A stretch of 64,000 bases of DNA, taken from NCBI RefSeq assembly GCF_019279795.1, contig NC_056727.1, positions 1,211,349,577 through 1,211,413,576 of the forward strand. The letters run 5' to 3'. Below are positions 46,281 to 58,450 of the stretch, one piece after another; position 1 is the first letter of the stretch; every line of letters starts with the position of its first letter. A program made the translations under genes and the position numbers. This stretch comes from Protopterus annectens (taxonomy: Eukaryota > Chordata > Ceratodontiformes > Protopteridae). The notes beneath the pieces are model-generated. The model was not told the DNA's origin. It saw only the letters and a list, made by a program, of their open reading frames with translations, and did no database searches.

Positions 46281-46621
46281 TAATTTAAATTTGGAACTGC
46301 ATTGAAACCCAATTCACAGAAAATGCATCTGACCAGTGGCAGATTAAATGTACCTTTGGGCTGTTTTTAAGCCATGGGCCCCCTGCACACATTTTTAGGA
46401 CCATGTATAAATGCATGCAGCCTAGACACAATAACATGCAATAAAAGCACATGGTAAAACTTCCTAAAAACCTGAATACAATATAATCAAGCTAATAGTA
46501 ATAGGATTTAAGTAAACAGTAGCAACCCATCACCTCCATAGGCTCCTAGATCTCAACACAGGTTTTAGACACGCTTTCTCACTCAAACCTTTATCTCTAT
46601 ATACTTGTAGCTTAATGTTGT

Positions 46622-46888
46622 TTGTCTTTTGACCGGTAAGGGGTCACCACAGCGGAACTCCGGTCCGCTAATGATTGGCAGTAGATTTTTTACGAAACGC
46701 CGAGGTGCCAGCTCGATGCCCAACCTTCAACGAAGGCACGCCCATTTACACACACGTCTTTCGAACACTACCCAACCGCGAGGAGGACATGCAGACTCCA
46801 CACAGAAGGCACTCCCAAGCCAAGCCGAGAATCGAACAGGAGAACCTCTTGCTGTGAGGTAACAACGCTACCGCTGTACCACCACGGA
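46622..46888 (-). mobile_element. tRNA-derived SINE with RTE-type tail, copy 2
   Basis: Minus strand: A box TGGTACAGCGG, B box GTTCGATTC, then TTCTGTGTGGAGTCTGCATG, a middle with ATGGGCGTGCC, and the 3' end GGAGTTCCGCTGTGGTGACC ... AAAAGACAAA. Same family as 16286-16518 and closer to the well-known fish consensus in the head. Confidence 0.85.
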
Positions 46889-47344
46889 ATACATATACTT
46901 GTAGCTTAATGATCCAACGTAATTCTCTCTCTTTTACTTCTGTGCTATAACCATGCACAATCACATAGTAGAACTCAAAATAGGAACTTTTTCCCTGTGG
47001 TGTTTGCAGTTTTTGTTGTTACATCAATAACGGCAGTGAATTTCAACATCCTATGTTAGGTAAGAAGTTTGTATTTAATGTACAGACTGCAACACAAGGG
47101 ATATCGTTTACTTAGTATATTGCATGCTGTGCTCTTCTTTTTATATGGGGAAAACTAACAGAAGTTTGAGAACATATTACGAGCATTAGATAACTTGAAG
47201 CATGTGATGCACTTGTACAAGGTTTCCCAGTACAGTGAAATGCATATATTCAAATTTATGGCTATAGAAAATTAGATTTCTCAACTAGGTTTGGACATTT
47301 TAATAATATCACTGAGGAGAAAGACTGTTTGTTCTTTCTACCTG
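46889..47344. other. Unassigned non-coding spacer
   Basis: AT-rich; no ORF or repeat recognised. Confidence 0.4.
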
Positions 47345-47440
47345 GAGCTTTTCTCCCCGGGCCTCTACTGAAAATGGACATATATCCAGTTAGACTAGCC
47401 CAGTAAACAAATGTAAAATAAAATAAAATACTTGTATATT
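47345..47440 (+). repeat. Solo LINE-X 3' tail
   Basis: GGAGCTTTTCTCCCCGGGCC, GAAAATGGACATATATCCAG, CCCAGTAAACAAATGTAAA and a (TAAAA)n end. This is the LINE-X terminal sequence without the coding part. Confidence 0.8.
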
Positions 47441-47464
47441 CGTTTCCGACAGAGCTTTAGGCTG

Positions 47465-47560
47465 TATTTAATGGTCTGAGGAAGCAGCATCTAGGCTGTG
47501 AAAGCACTTTCCGTTTATTAAAGTTTTACTACCGTGTCTTATGTGACTTGTGTTTTTTTT
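47465..47560 (+). repeat. Penelope-like 3' tail fragment with hammerhead-like core
   Basis: GGTCTGAGGAAG, a CAGC/GCTG stem around ATCTAG, then TGAAAGC and TTTATTAAAGTTTTACTACC. It resembles the tail after the 3' pLTR at 4903-5030 in layout. Assignment is tentative. Confidence 0.4.
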
Positions 47561-47938
47561 TTTAATCAGTGATTCATCTTGCTTCAAGTCATACTATTCA
47601 GCCAACCTAATATATTTTTCATAAAATTATATTCTTTGTTTAATACATTACCACTAAAATTTATAGTTTTGAACATTTTTCAATAAGCAGTAAAACAAAA
47701 CATATGAACCAATAATGACAAAGTCTATACTGATTTCAGAACATTTCAACCAGAAAAAGGCCACTCAGCTGCCATCATTATAATCCACCAACAGTCTATA
47801 TGCACAATCTCTGCTGAAGTAAAAGAAATCCGAATAATTCCACATTAAGGAGAACTGTAACTAACTTAGCATTTCAGTGATTCATCTACAAATTCAGTAC
47901 CTGCTGCCACTGAAGAATAAAACTGCCTAGGTTACTTT

Positions 47939-47940
<2 letters not shown>

Positions 47941-48007
<67 letters not shown>
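47941..48007. repeat. (CA)33 microsatellite
   Basis: Uninterrupted AC/CA repeat of about 67 bp. Confidence 0.98.
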
Positions 48008-48013
<6 letters not shown>

Positions 48014-50183
48014 GGTGATATGCAATAGGGAATGGCTGACAGAAAACAGGTTCATAGGTTAGTAGGCATCACATCCAAAGGAGGAAGGACAAAGTCAGGA
48101 GTGCAGCACCCCCCCCCCCCCAAAGGACAGTAATTAGTGCTAATCTACACACACAAATTTAGCCAGAGCTTTGCTGTTGCCAACAACCTGCCCAGAATAC
48201 TTTTTGAACTCTGTGTAGAAACAAACAGGCATTATTCAATAGATACTGTAACAGAAAATGCACCTTCTTTGCAAAGCTGCTACTGCAAACCCTTTGCTAA
48301 AGGTTGGTCACTTAATTTGGTAAATCCCCATCTTGCATCCTTACAAATCCAATGAGTAGGGCAAAAAAAAAAAAAGAGACTCTGGTACACATTATACCCG
48401 ACACTCTGGATGGTTTTTGAGCTAGACTAGGGGTAAGCATGGCTAGGGTACAGCTCGCAGATTTGATACTTATGTGCCCTACGCAGAGGATACATTTTAT
48501 TTAAATTTACTTAGTCTGCAAGATACTTCCCTCTGGTTGTAACATGCAGGAAAATAAATAAATAAATAAATCTTTTCTTGATGAACAAGCAGGTCAGCTC
48601 ACAGGTTCAGAGCTACATTTCTACAGTTGAACAGTACATTAATGTAGAGACACTGTAGATATTCGATTAGAGCTCCCTTCTGTGCTGGGTAATGAAAGGG
48701 TTCTGTACTTGGCTCATTAGTCCCTACCCTTTATAGAAGCACAGAGTGGAAAGCATATGATCAGCTGGAAAGGTACAGAATACCGGGGGGATAAATTAGA
48801 AAAAGGGACGAACAGACATACTAGTCCAGAGGCATAAATAGAGTATTTTCCTTATGCATTCCGCAATACAAAATTAGTTTTCTACTATGCATTGTTACAG
48901 TCTAATGCATTTTGCTTCCCATGCTCATCTGTGGCATATTTACCTGGCAGCTTCTACTTAACACCGAAGCAAACTGTCACCAAGGTAGCTGGAAGGGGAA
49001 GCAGCTTTATAAAGCCCTCCCTAAACTAGGATGGCTGCTGTTGTAGCTACATTTATTTATGCCTTGTTCAATTAGTCTGAGGGCCCTTCACACCAGTTTG
49101 TTTAACCCAACAGTTGCCCATATACATACTTAACAGCATTTTGTATAAGGTCACAAAGGAAAGTGAGTATTAGAAATATTTCCCCTAGCCTGTGACAATA
49201 ACTCCTCACTAAGAGTTTAGTCTCATTGTTTAAAATGCATTGAGACTGAATGCTAAGAGGAAATCCTCCCCCGAAGACCAGAGATCAAAAGGGCTCTTAA
49301 ATAAACAGCAGGTGGTGTTCTTAACCATTATATGATCAAGCCTCCTGCCTTCCATTGGGTGAAAATTAGTTTTCTTGCATATATACATTTATATGCCATT
49401 TGCAGGGTACTGCCTGTGTATTTTGTTTGCATTCTGCACAGTTACATGCTCCTGCTCTAGTTTTTTTTTTTTTTTTTAAGACTCCCATTGTGTTGGATAT
49501 TCCATACCTTTGAAAGGTTTATAACATCCTCCTGCTTCTTGCCTTAAAAAAAAAAGTTATTGAGGCACCGAGAGTGTCAAATTATTATTTTACCATCAAA
49601 ATAAATAATCTGCATTATATGATTCTTTACTTATAAATATTCCAAATTTTTATCATTAACCTGGGATGCCAAACAGCATAGCCATACATCACTGATCAAA
49701 GCCTGTCCTGTAATAACAGCCCACTTTGCCACCCCAGCTACTTACAGCTTTCGAACTAAAATGTTCTCTACACATATGTATATGTGAAATACATTTATGT
49801 ACCTGAACACATTGTCCATCCAACATTACTGAGCAATTGTGTTTTAAAACTTAAATAAATACATGCCCTTCTCAGCTTGCCTGCACAAATCCATTTTTCA
49901 CATGTATACATATACATTTTTTACAATGAGAAAGCTAGACACTTGCATTCAGAATTAAGACTCTGAGGAGATAAGCATACATGTCTGCTAACTTCTTGGA
50001 AATATGCTCTTTGGGTTCATATTTTGTTAATTTATTATGTATTTCAAAGAGAGCAAGTGCTCTACATTTGTGTGATACATGATTATGAGGCAAGAGATTT
50101 GTTCCATTTACTGTTCATTCACCTGCACTGCACAGGCGAGAGCAGCAGGGCTGGTTTAGGTAACTCTGCCACACACGCTGCAG

Positions 50184-50214
<31 letters not shown>

Positions 50215-52044
50215 AGCACTTCAGGTGCAATGGGGGAGCAATAAATCGATAATGTTTGCCTACAGTACTGTACCACACGGAGAAAGGCTAATCCTGGGAG
50301 GCATGCCAGAAGTGCTACTTGCAGGGGCTGACCCAGCTGAAACATGTCACAGTATTAAAGCATATCTTCTACTTGGAACGTTCTCATTAATCAGCAAATT
50401 CAGCATCTCAGCTGGCCAAAGCAAAAGGCAAGCCACACATATCACTGGCGCCATCTACAGGTTTACAGCTATCAACAGCGACACTCTCTGAGAGGTGCAC
50501 AGTTCTAAGAACACATGAAAGGAAAAAATATATACAGCTTAAAACGAATACCATCCGCTAGCAACCTCCATCCCAAAAATCAGTATAGCTTACACTTCCC
50601 GTTCAAACCTATGTAGAACCTCTACACAAGGAGAATGGCCACAAGTGTCATCAGGTCACCTACATTCCATTTTATAAGACCGTTCAACTTGCTTTGCTAC
50701 AAACTAAACACAGCTTGATTAGAGGACCACCAGGGAATGAGATGCAGTTTTACCTGAGGTCATCCTACTAATCACTGGATTCAAAGTTTAGACTAATACA
50801 AAGGCACTCAAAATGCTAACAAACTACAAAACATAATTTTGGGTACAGAGGGCAGCCAGCAGATTTCTTCACACAGTTGCAAGTCTGGTTTGAAAAGTAT
50901 ACTATTCAAAACAGTTAATTCTACAGTACAGATAAAGTGAAACCATGGGAAGAGAAGAAGATCATACAAACAATCCATCTAACAGTAGTATTTTCACACT
51001 TGGACACTCAATATTTAACGGAAACTATGGGGTCAGTACATCTGTGCTTGCAATACAGAAAGTGCAACAAGTGGTCCTATAGAGCACACATAAATCTACT
51101 CCCCTACTCAAGACACCACAGTGCTTAAAACTAGGCAGACAATAGTTACAGTTAGCTGTGGACTTGCTGGATTTACACTAGCAGAATAAAAAGTTGTCAT
51201 GTTTGAAAACATGCCTTTTTTGTTGATTTTAATACCAAACAGATTATATAAAGAGCAAGACTCTTCCAGGCACACTGATGTAGATGTAAACAAAAGTCAA
51301 CTATACTGCTTTTAATGTTATTGTACAGAGGTAGAACAGCTCACTAATCCTGTGATTCCTTTTATCACTACAGAACAGAGGCAGACAGGCTGGTGTATAT
51401 AAATAAACACCTAAATATCTATTTTGAATTCTGGTGGGTAAATATTCAATAATTGTTGTAAACAAATTAAGAATTTGCATTTTATCCTCAGAAATGTATA
51501 AAAATCCAAACAGCTTAAACAATAGAACTCAAAAACTCCAAAAGCTTTTGGACAGTCACCAAAGAAAGGATAGAAATGCAATATTTACCACTTCCATTCT
51601 TTATTAGTCTGAGTATTAAAGCACTAAATACTACATTTCTACCCTTTCTTTGGCAGCCGTTTTTCAAATAATATCAGTCAAACATCTAATCACACTACCA
51701 GAGACAGAGAAACTTATGACTGCAGTTTAACTGCTTAAGGATGATAAAAGAATAGTTATCATATCACAACACAACACACATTTTACTGCTCATCTAACAT
51801 TTATACTACATTAAACATGTTAATGTCTTAGTTTTCTGTCACCAGATGTTTCTAAAACTCAATTTTAGAATGTCAGTTAATTTAAAATTGTTGCCGAATA
51901 AAGTATTTTTCAGTCTATCTTGTTTGTAGTAATTTAACATTCTGCTCATTTATCAGTTATTTGGGCAAGTGACTAGGTCCTCCTTGGTCTGTTTTCCACC
52001 ACAAGTTAAGTAGGCCACAAGGGCAAATGTAAATACAGCAACAT
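48008..52044. other. 4-kb stretch without recognisable genes
   Basis: C run near 48108-48120, T run near 49462-49477 and 30-A run at 50184-50213. A 155-codon open frame at 50024-50491 is open only because it reads the A run as poly-Lys. Nothing else recognised. Confidence 0.5.
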
Positions 52045-52350
52045 TTTTTTTTATTGACATTTGTTTACTGGCAAAATCCAATTGGGCTGAAGAGTCTATT
52101 TTCAGGAGAGAAAGGCTCCAGGACAAATTTACATTGTACATAAGAATATCAAAAGTTAAAAAGAGACATGCTTATACAGTTTGCCGTAGCTAAACAGACA
52201 TGTTTTGGAGCCAGTTTATATAAAACAAACTCCATGACACAGAAAGAATATACAAAACTTCACAAGACAGCAGAAGCCTGGACTGAACCCTAGGCACTGG
52301 GAGTTAGGAAGCAGAGTTCATACCACTGAGTCACTGTGCTACACAAGATT
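52045..52350 (-). mobile_element. tRNA-derived SINE with LINE-X tail
   Basis: Minus strand: a tRNA-like head with TGTAGCACAGTGACTCAGTG and a B-box-like GGTTCAGTCCAGG (52262-52348), a middle region, and the LINE-X tail (GGAGCCTTTCTC...CAGTAAACAAATGTCAATAA) ending at about 52045. Confidence 0.7.
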
Positions 52351-55300
52351 TACTTCAGCTTTCACCGTAACTTGTCACAATGCCTCCATACACCAAATGG
52401 ACTATAAGATAATGTCTCAGGTATGTGCAGTTAGGGATAAAACAGAATATATACTCCTACTATTTAGGTCTAGCTCTACTTTTCACATATAAAGTCTCTA
52501 TATCCTTCACAAAGTACGCCTAAGAGTAACTAAATAATACCCAGTCACCTATCCACAAAAAAAATTAACTTCTTATATCTTTTAAAGTGGAGGATGAATT
52601 TTTAATAATCTTCCTGTTTTGGAATTAGGTTTGCAGGATGCATCACAAAAGTACCATTATAAAATCACATTTAGAGCCAGCTACAGACTTAAGAAAGAAA
52701 GTGTAAACAATAATAGGAAAACTAAACAACATTTTTATTATCATAATACAAATTTCGAAAAAAAACATTTCTTCCTTACTAATGTGAATCTAGCTTGGCT
52801 TACCTTATACAAAGTGTAAATATCCTTTAATTAGATTCCAGTGATAATACAGCTAGACTTGCTCCCAAACAGCAAGCTGCATCTGTTGCTGACAACTTTG
52901 GAATGCTAAAGTTACAACTCCTAACTATGCAGCCCAAAACAGGAGACGAGCAGACAACACATGCCTATTACTCTCAGACTCCTGCCTCCTCCTCCCTCAC
53001 AAGTCAGCAACAGACTTATTTGCTGAATCTGTCCTGCAGAGAGAATAGGCAATTAGCAGTGGAGTGACTCATCTGGGCTAGGGGAGGGGTGTGAGTGGGC
53101 GGGTACATAGCAGGCTAAATTCATGCTAGAACCCCCTACCTACCCTCTTCATTTAATAAATAGAATTTTCTTATTTGATTATTTATTTATTTTTGTTTGT
53201 ATGTTTATTTATGTGTTTAGTTTGATTTTATTAACTTTTTGACTTGAGTAGTACACTGATCCAACAGGACCTATTTGGGGTTCAGCCGGCATGTGTAATG
53301 CACAAATAAGGGAAGCAAAGAACATTGGTAGCTCAAACAATAAATATAGTAACATATGATTCAAGTGATATATTACAGAGAAAAAAAAAGGTTAGTCAAT
53401 GTGACTGATTATTCAAATTCTAAGGTGTTAATATGTTTTAGAGAAGCAGGGGTGGCAAGGCACGTAAGCATGATCTCACAGTCTGCTACATCCCTGCTAT
53501 AGAAATTAAACAAAGAAAAGGCATGGATTACAAACTGTTACAGTGACTGCACATATTACTAAAATAAAATGAGCTTCTTTCCCTTCTGTTGAAAGTTAAA
53601 AAGTAAAGGGGACCTGGATAAAGAACATAAGTGAATTTCTTCAGCTAGGCTGTGCCTGCAAATGGTCTTTTGTGATCAGCGTACTATCCTGGTAAACAAA
53701 TGAAATATAAATAAATAGTTAAGGGTTACACAGAATAGGTTCCAATATCTGTTTGTAGGACTGTACATTTTAAAATTAACAATGTTCACCAGAAAGTAAA
53801 CTTGAAGGCATAGTGTCCGATTTAGCAGCAAAAAGACAATTTATCTAAACTGGTTATTGAAATGTTCTGATGCTGAATCATAATGATACAAGGAGCAACA
53901 AACATCTTGGACCTGCTCTGGGAGTGTGAGGTGATCTGGAGGAAGGGAGGGAAAATGATTCAGTAATGGGGCAGTGACAGTACTTCTGTATAGCTTACAT
54001 ACGGGGAGGGGGCAGCAAGGCCATAGCAGTCTAAGAATTGTGGTCCTTGGAGACAACCTTTATCACACTAAAGGAATATTGCTATATGATCTAATATCAG
54101 TTGTATGACCTTGTATACAGATGTCCTGTAGATGGAAACAGTTTTAATGTGGGGATAGCTTCATTAGGGATGTGATCAGGTTAGGTGAATGGTCATTTAA
54201 AGACGTGACAGCATAGATTATGTAGTCAAAAGTGGAAATTCATGCCCTCTCAAAACAGGGACTCAGAATACAACAACTTGTTTGGGGGAATTTATGCATG
54301 GAACGAGAGAAGACATATAGGATTATGATCAGGTCTATGAACCAGCTTGTTGTGTGTTTGGGACATGGAAGTCAAATTTACCTTGAAAGCAGAGTGAAGA
54401 GAAACTGTGTGCAGTTGTTTGGACCCAAAGGTATAGTTAGCGAATCCCATTTTGTACTCACAATCTCTTATTGCTGCCCCCAGCCCACCCAGCATTAAAA
54501 AATGTGAACATGTCACAAAATGTCATCCCCAAACACTTAAATACATGTATTATTTTTAGCTGTTTCCTCTAAAACCACTAAAGACATTGTTTTGGATTGT
54601 TGGCGACATTCATTTAGACTGTCACAGATGTATCATGTCCTGAAAAAGCTACAGTTTTCTTAGTGATGCCCAGAAAAATGTACTCTATAAAGTACAAAGA
54701 GTAAGCCTGGCCACACCCTTGTTTGGACCTTCTCTAAAGAGATTTAGAGGTTGAAGTGGTTTAGAGACAGATGAAAAAGATAAGAAATGAACTGGTGAGT
54801 GGAATATGAAACCAGATGGATGGCAGTAAGCTTAGTTTGGCAGAGACGTGTAAAAGAGGCAACACTGGTCTAGGAGATAGCCTGTTTGTAATCATCTGAA
54901 AGTGTTCTGTGCTATACAGATAGTCAATATAATTTATAGCACTTTGCCCTTTTTTACTTCATATTGACAGTACTCATTTACAGAATCTGTACACACATTC
55001 ATATTGTATTGCATTGCCTTAGTTATTTACGGCCATTGTCGATAGTCTTCTGTATTGTAAAGTTTTATGCATAGACACAAATAATTGTTAATATTTTCAG
55101 TTATCTGTCATTTGCACCTCACATTGTGGGTTGCCTCATGATTGTCTAAAATGATTATCAAATAACTGCCTACTGGTACTTAGTTCTCTGCAGAAGAATG
55201 CCACATTTCTTCTAAAGTATGTAGCCTTGTACTTACATATGTGATGCTAGCATTGTGCATATATATTTTACTGTTGTGGAAAATATTTGATCTCTTATGC

Positions 55301-55638
55301 CTTTTATCACTTCGTAACTGAAACCTTTTTTCTGCTCTCTGTTTATAAATGTCACACTTTGTTTAGTATGTAAGCTGGCACATACACAAATGATGTTTAT
55401 AGCCTTGTATATTTATATTTTCTGCTGTAGTAAATGTCTGTTTTCTTATGTCTTTATTTATCACTTTGTAACTGAAGCTTTTCTCTGTGGCTCCCATTAA
55501 ATGGGACTCATACCAGCTGGACAACTTCATCAGCTAACTGATTACACAGATAAATAGATTGTTGTGTGCTCAAGAGGACTCTACAAATATGTCAGTGACT
55601 TACCAAATAGCTCACCCTTGCTATCTCCAAGATCAGAA
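52351..55638. other. 3.3-kb stretch without recognisable genes
   Basis: Mixed composition. The segment 52920-53130 is relatively GC-rich, with GGGGAGGGGTGTGAGTGGGC. No ORF with a known domain. Confidence 0.45.
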
Positions 55639-56078
55639 GGGTCTATATTAGAATGCCGAAATCTCACTTACGCGAATCACGAAAGGCCGACACATACACA
55701 GCAAACTGCAAGAACACCGAACATCCTTAAGCACGAAATTCAAAATATCGAATTGCCATAGTTGGCTAACTCTACCGCCTGCTACATACTGCCTACCCTA
55801 ACAAAATAAATATGAATGTATTGCTATATATGCACTTACCTTAACCCACACCCTAACCCTAAGGTCAGTAACTATTGCACATTTACGTTAGGGAGCTATA
55901 CCGGATAAGAGAATCTCCTACTGATGTTTTACCTCACTGAACATGGTGTGGACAACTATGGTGATTCAGTATTTTGAATTTCGCGCTTAAGGACATTCGG
56001 TGTTCATGTGGTTCACTGTTTATGTGTCGGCCTTTCGGGGTTCGTGTAAGTGCGGTTTCATCATTCTAATATAGACCC
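55639..56078. mobile_element. 440-bp MITE with 126-bp inverted repeats and 8-bp TSD
   Basis: Terminal inverted repeats at 55639-55764 and 55953-56078 start GGGTCTATATTAGAATG on both sides and share ACGAAAGGCCGACACATA-type and CTTAAGC.CGAAATTCAAAA blocks. GATCAGAA flanks both ends exactly (55631-55638 and 56079-56086). No ORF. The 8-bp duplication fits hAT, P, Merlin or MULE-like mobilisers. The long repeats argue for a MULE- or Merlin-like source; class unresolved. Confidence 0.9.
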
Positions 56079-56092
56079 GATCAGAACTATAT

Positions 56093-56395
56093 GGATTCTA
56101 TTCCCATACCAGGTGCTTGGATTCCTTTTTCTAGTACTGACACTGAAATGCAGTTTAACTGGGTGCTGCACTCTTGTGTGTGCTGTCTTTCAGATGAGAC
56201 TTTAAACAAAGGCCCCATGTGCATGAAATGGTGGTAGCTCAGATGGATGTAAAACATCCCACTGCACCTATCAAGGTCTGGCCAAATTTACCCTAGTCCT
56301 TATGAATGCCGCCTCAGGTCTTCCCTGATAAGAAGCTGCTGACCTAGTGGGACTAACCCTGTCAACAAAGTATAAATATATTAATGAAAAAAAAA
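56093..56395 (+). mobile_element. SINE-like repeat with LINE-X-like tail
   Basis: Contains a B-box-like GATTCTATTCC and then TCAGATGAGACTTTAAAC with AAAGGCCCC, a block widely found in vertebrate SINE/LINE 3' regions. GTCTGGCCAAATTTACCC, the GGGACTAACCCTGTCAACAA tail and an A-rich end follow. The 8-bp MITE sits immediately upstream and may interrupt its head. Confidence 0.6.
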
Positions 56396-56837
56396 ACGGA
56401 AGCCACCTTTTACTAGCAGTCATATAAATAATATGTAGAGGTACAGTGAGCACAGGTTATAGGAAGTGTTAAAATATAGAGGAATGGGATTCCAGGGGAT
56501 ATTTCCTTCCTCTGGCAGTAAGAGAAGGAAGATGCATCAGTTTAACCATTTAATGACCACTGTGGAACTTCTGATCAATGAATTGTATTATTTGTTAACC
56601 AATGTACAGCACTGATTCACACTGACATTTTACAGGCTCAGTTCAGGAGTACTTCGTGGTGACTTACATGTAGTCACACACAAGGCAAATGGAAGTGAAG
56701 GGACTCAAACCCTGGACTATAGACTGAAGCTCATTAACAGCTTTAAAGAACCTCAAGTCTCTGCACTAACTGTGTTTGTTTGCAAGGTTAGGCAACTCAG
56801 CAAATGTGCCTCTTTTAGGTGCAACCCAGAACTGTTT
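56396..56837. other. Unassigned spacer
   Basis: No ORF or repeat recognised. Confidence 0.4.

Positions 56838-56882
<45 letters not shown>
56838..56882. repeat. (TA)n microsatellite at CR1 3' end
   Basis: About 45 bp of TA directly next to the CR1 3' octamers. Confidence 0.95.
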
Positions 56883-56885
<3 letters not shown>

Positions 56886-57004
56886 TTCATAGGTTCATAG
56901 GTTCATACTAGGCTATCTGCCCTAGGGCATTTATAAGCCTAGCCAGAGTGTGTTTGGCTTTCACCACCCATTTTAAATGAATTTTGCTATGCCCTTTTTC
57001 GAGG

Positions 57005-58450
57005 TTAGTATACTGTGCCTCTGTCTAACAGCGACACAGAAGTGATACCTGGGGTAAACCTACGATCTCCCATCCACTCATCAAGATTCCTCTTGAAGAG
57101 AGTCAATGAGGGACTCTGCCTAACCTGGAATGGGATTTTATTCCAGAGTGAAGGGAGCCTCTGGGTTATGAATCTGTCCCTCCAGCATGTCCTAATTATT
57201 TCAGTGCTGAGGTTCAAGTCTCTCGAGCACGTAGCTCGATGGGATTTGGATTTTCTGAGGTGCAGCATGTCCACTAATTCTGGGTTGGACATGGCTTTAT
57301 ACATCAGACACAGATCGCCTCTGAGTAGGTAGTATGCCACTGAGTAGAGCTGGAGTTTCTTTAACCGGGCAGCATATGGCATCTGTTTGAGCCCTTTGAT
57401 CCTCTTGGTGAGGTACTTTTGGGGTCTTTCCAGTTGCTGCAGGTGTCTGGTAAGGTACATCCCAAAAGGGGCATTGTACTCAATTATGGGCCTGATGAGG
57501 GATGAGTAAAGAGGCACGATGACCTCCCCTGATCTAGATGTGAATCCCTTCATGATTAGGTGGGCTATATAAAATGTTTTTCTAACCACTTTGGCCACGT
57601 GGTTTTCAAATGAGAGATTGCTATCAACTTGGGTCCTCAGGTCCCTAATTACTTCTTCTGTACTTAATGGATTACCACCTATGTGGTAATTTGTGGGCAC
57701 TTTGTTTTTGCCAAAGGGGATGACTATACACTTTTTGGCGTTTAGCTTGAGGCCATGGCTCTGGCACCAGTTGTCTGTTTCTATGAGGCCCTTTTGTAGG
57801 ATGCTTGTGTCAGCTGGAGAGTCGATTATGGTGCCTAGTTTGCAGTTATCTGCGAACTTGGTCAGCCACAGTCCTTCCGTGTTGGCCTGTACCTCCGAGA
57901 AATATATACCGAACAGGAGAGGTCCCAGGACTGAGCCTTGTGGGACGCCACTTGTAACTGGTTTGGAGTCTGACATGGCTCCTGCAATTCTAACCATGTG
58001 GGTTCTGTCCTTGAGCCAGTTTGCAACCCATCTAGTGACATAGGGGTTTATATTTAAGCTGGTGAGCTTATCTATAATGCCCGAGTGGGGTATTGTATCG
58101 AAGGCTTTTGCGAGGTCCAGGTAGGCTGTGTGGACCACCTTCCCCTCGTCAATGGCCTTGGTGACTGTTTCAAAGAAATTAACCAGGTTTAAGAGGCAGT
58201 ATCTGCCCTTAACAAAGCCGAACTGGGTAGGATCCAGTGTCTGTAGGTCCCCAATATCTTTATTTATGAGGTCCATGATGATCCTTTCCATAGATTTGCA
58301 GACCAAGCTAGTCAGGCTTATGGGGCGATAGTTTCCATGATCCGTTGAGGCACCACCTTTGTGGAGAGGGACCACTGTTGCTGTACACCACTCTTTGGGT
58401 ACATATCCTGTAGTAAGGCTGGAGTTCATGTAGGACGCAGCCTGGGACAC
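57005..58450 (-). pseudogene. CR1 ORF2 reverse transcriptase (copy D)
   Basis: A 481-codon open frame. In order: TGYVPKEWCTATVVPLHKGG, NYRPISLTSLVCKSMERI, TQFGFVKGRYCLLNLV, AYLDLAKAFDTIPHSGI (motif A), SGVPQGSVLGPLLFGIYF (motif B), and motif C KFADNCKLG at 57845-57856, where the second Asp of FADD is Asn. The thumb and C-terminus run through TNYHIGGNPLSTEEVIRDLR, YLTRHLQQLERPQKYLTKRI and WMGDRRFTPGI to the stop at 57005. The frame is separated from the EN frame by about 41 bp missing at about 58430-58440 relative to copy G. With that deletion and FADN it should be inactive. Confidence 0.92.

Noticed and set aside
50024..50491. 155-codon open frame with a poly-Lys stretch
   Set aside because: The frame is open only because it crosses a 30-A run; no domain is visible, and the opposite strand shows an equivalent poly-Phe frame.
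52920..53130. CpG-island-like host promoter
   Set aside because: GC content is only moderately raised, CpG is sparse, and no exon or TATA context is seen.
55840..55865. Telomere-like CCCTAACCCTAA
   Set aside because: Under two full units within the MITE core; too short to be an interstitial telomere.
57693..58043. Plus-strand ORFs opposite the CR1 RT (also at 22263, 23244, 33874, 58708)
   Set aside because: They are shadows on the antisense strand of CR1 coding sequence and match no family.
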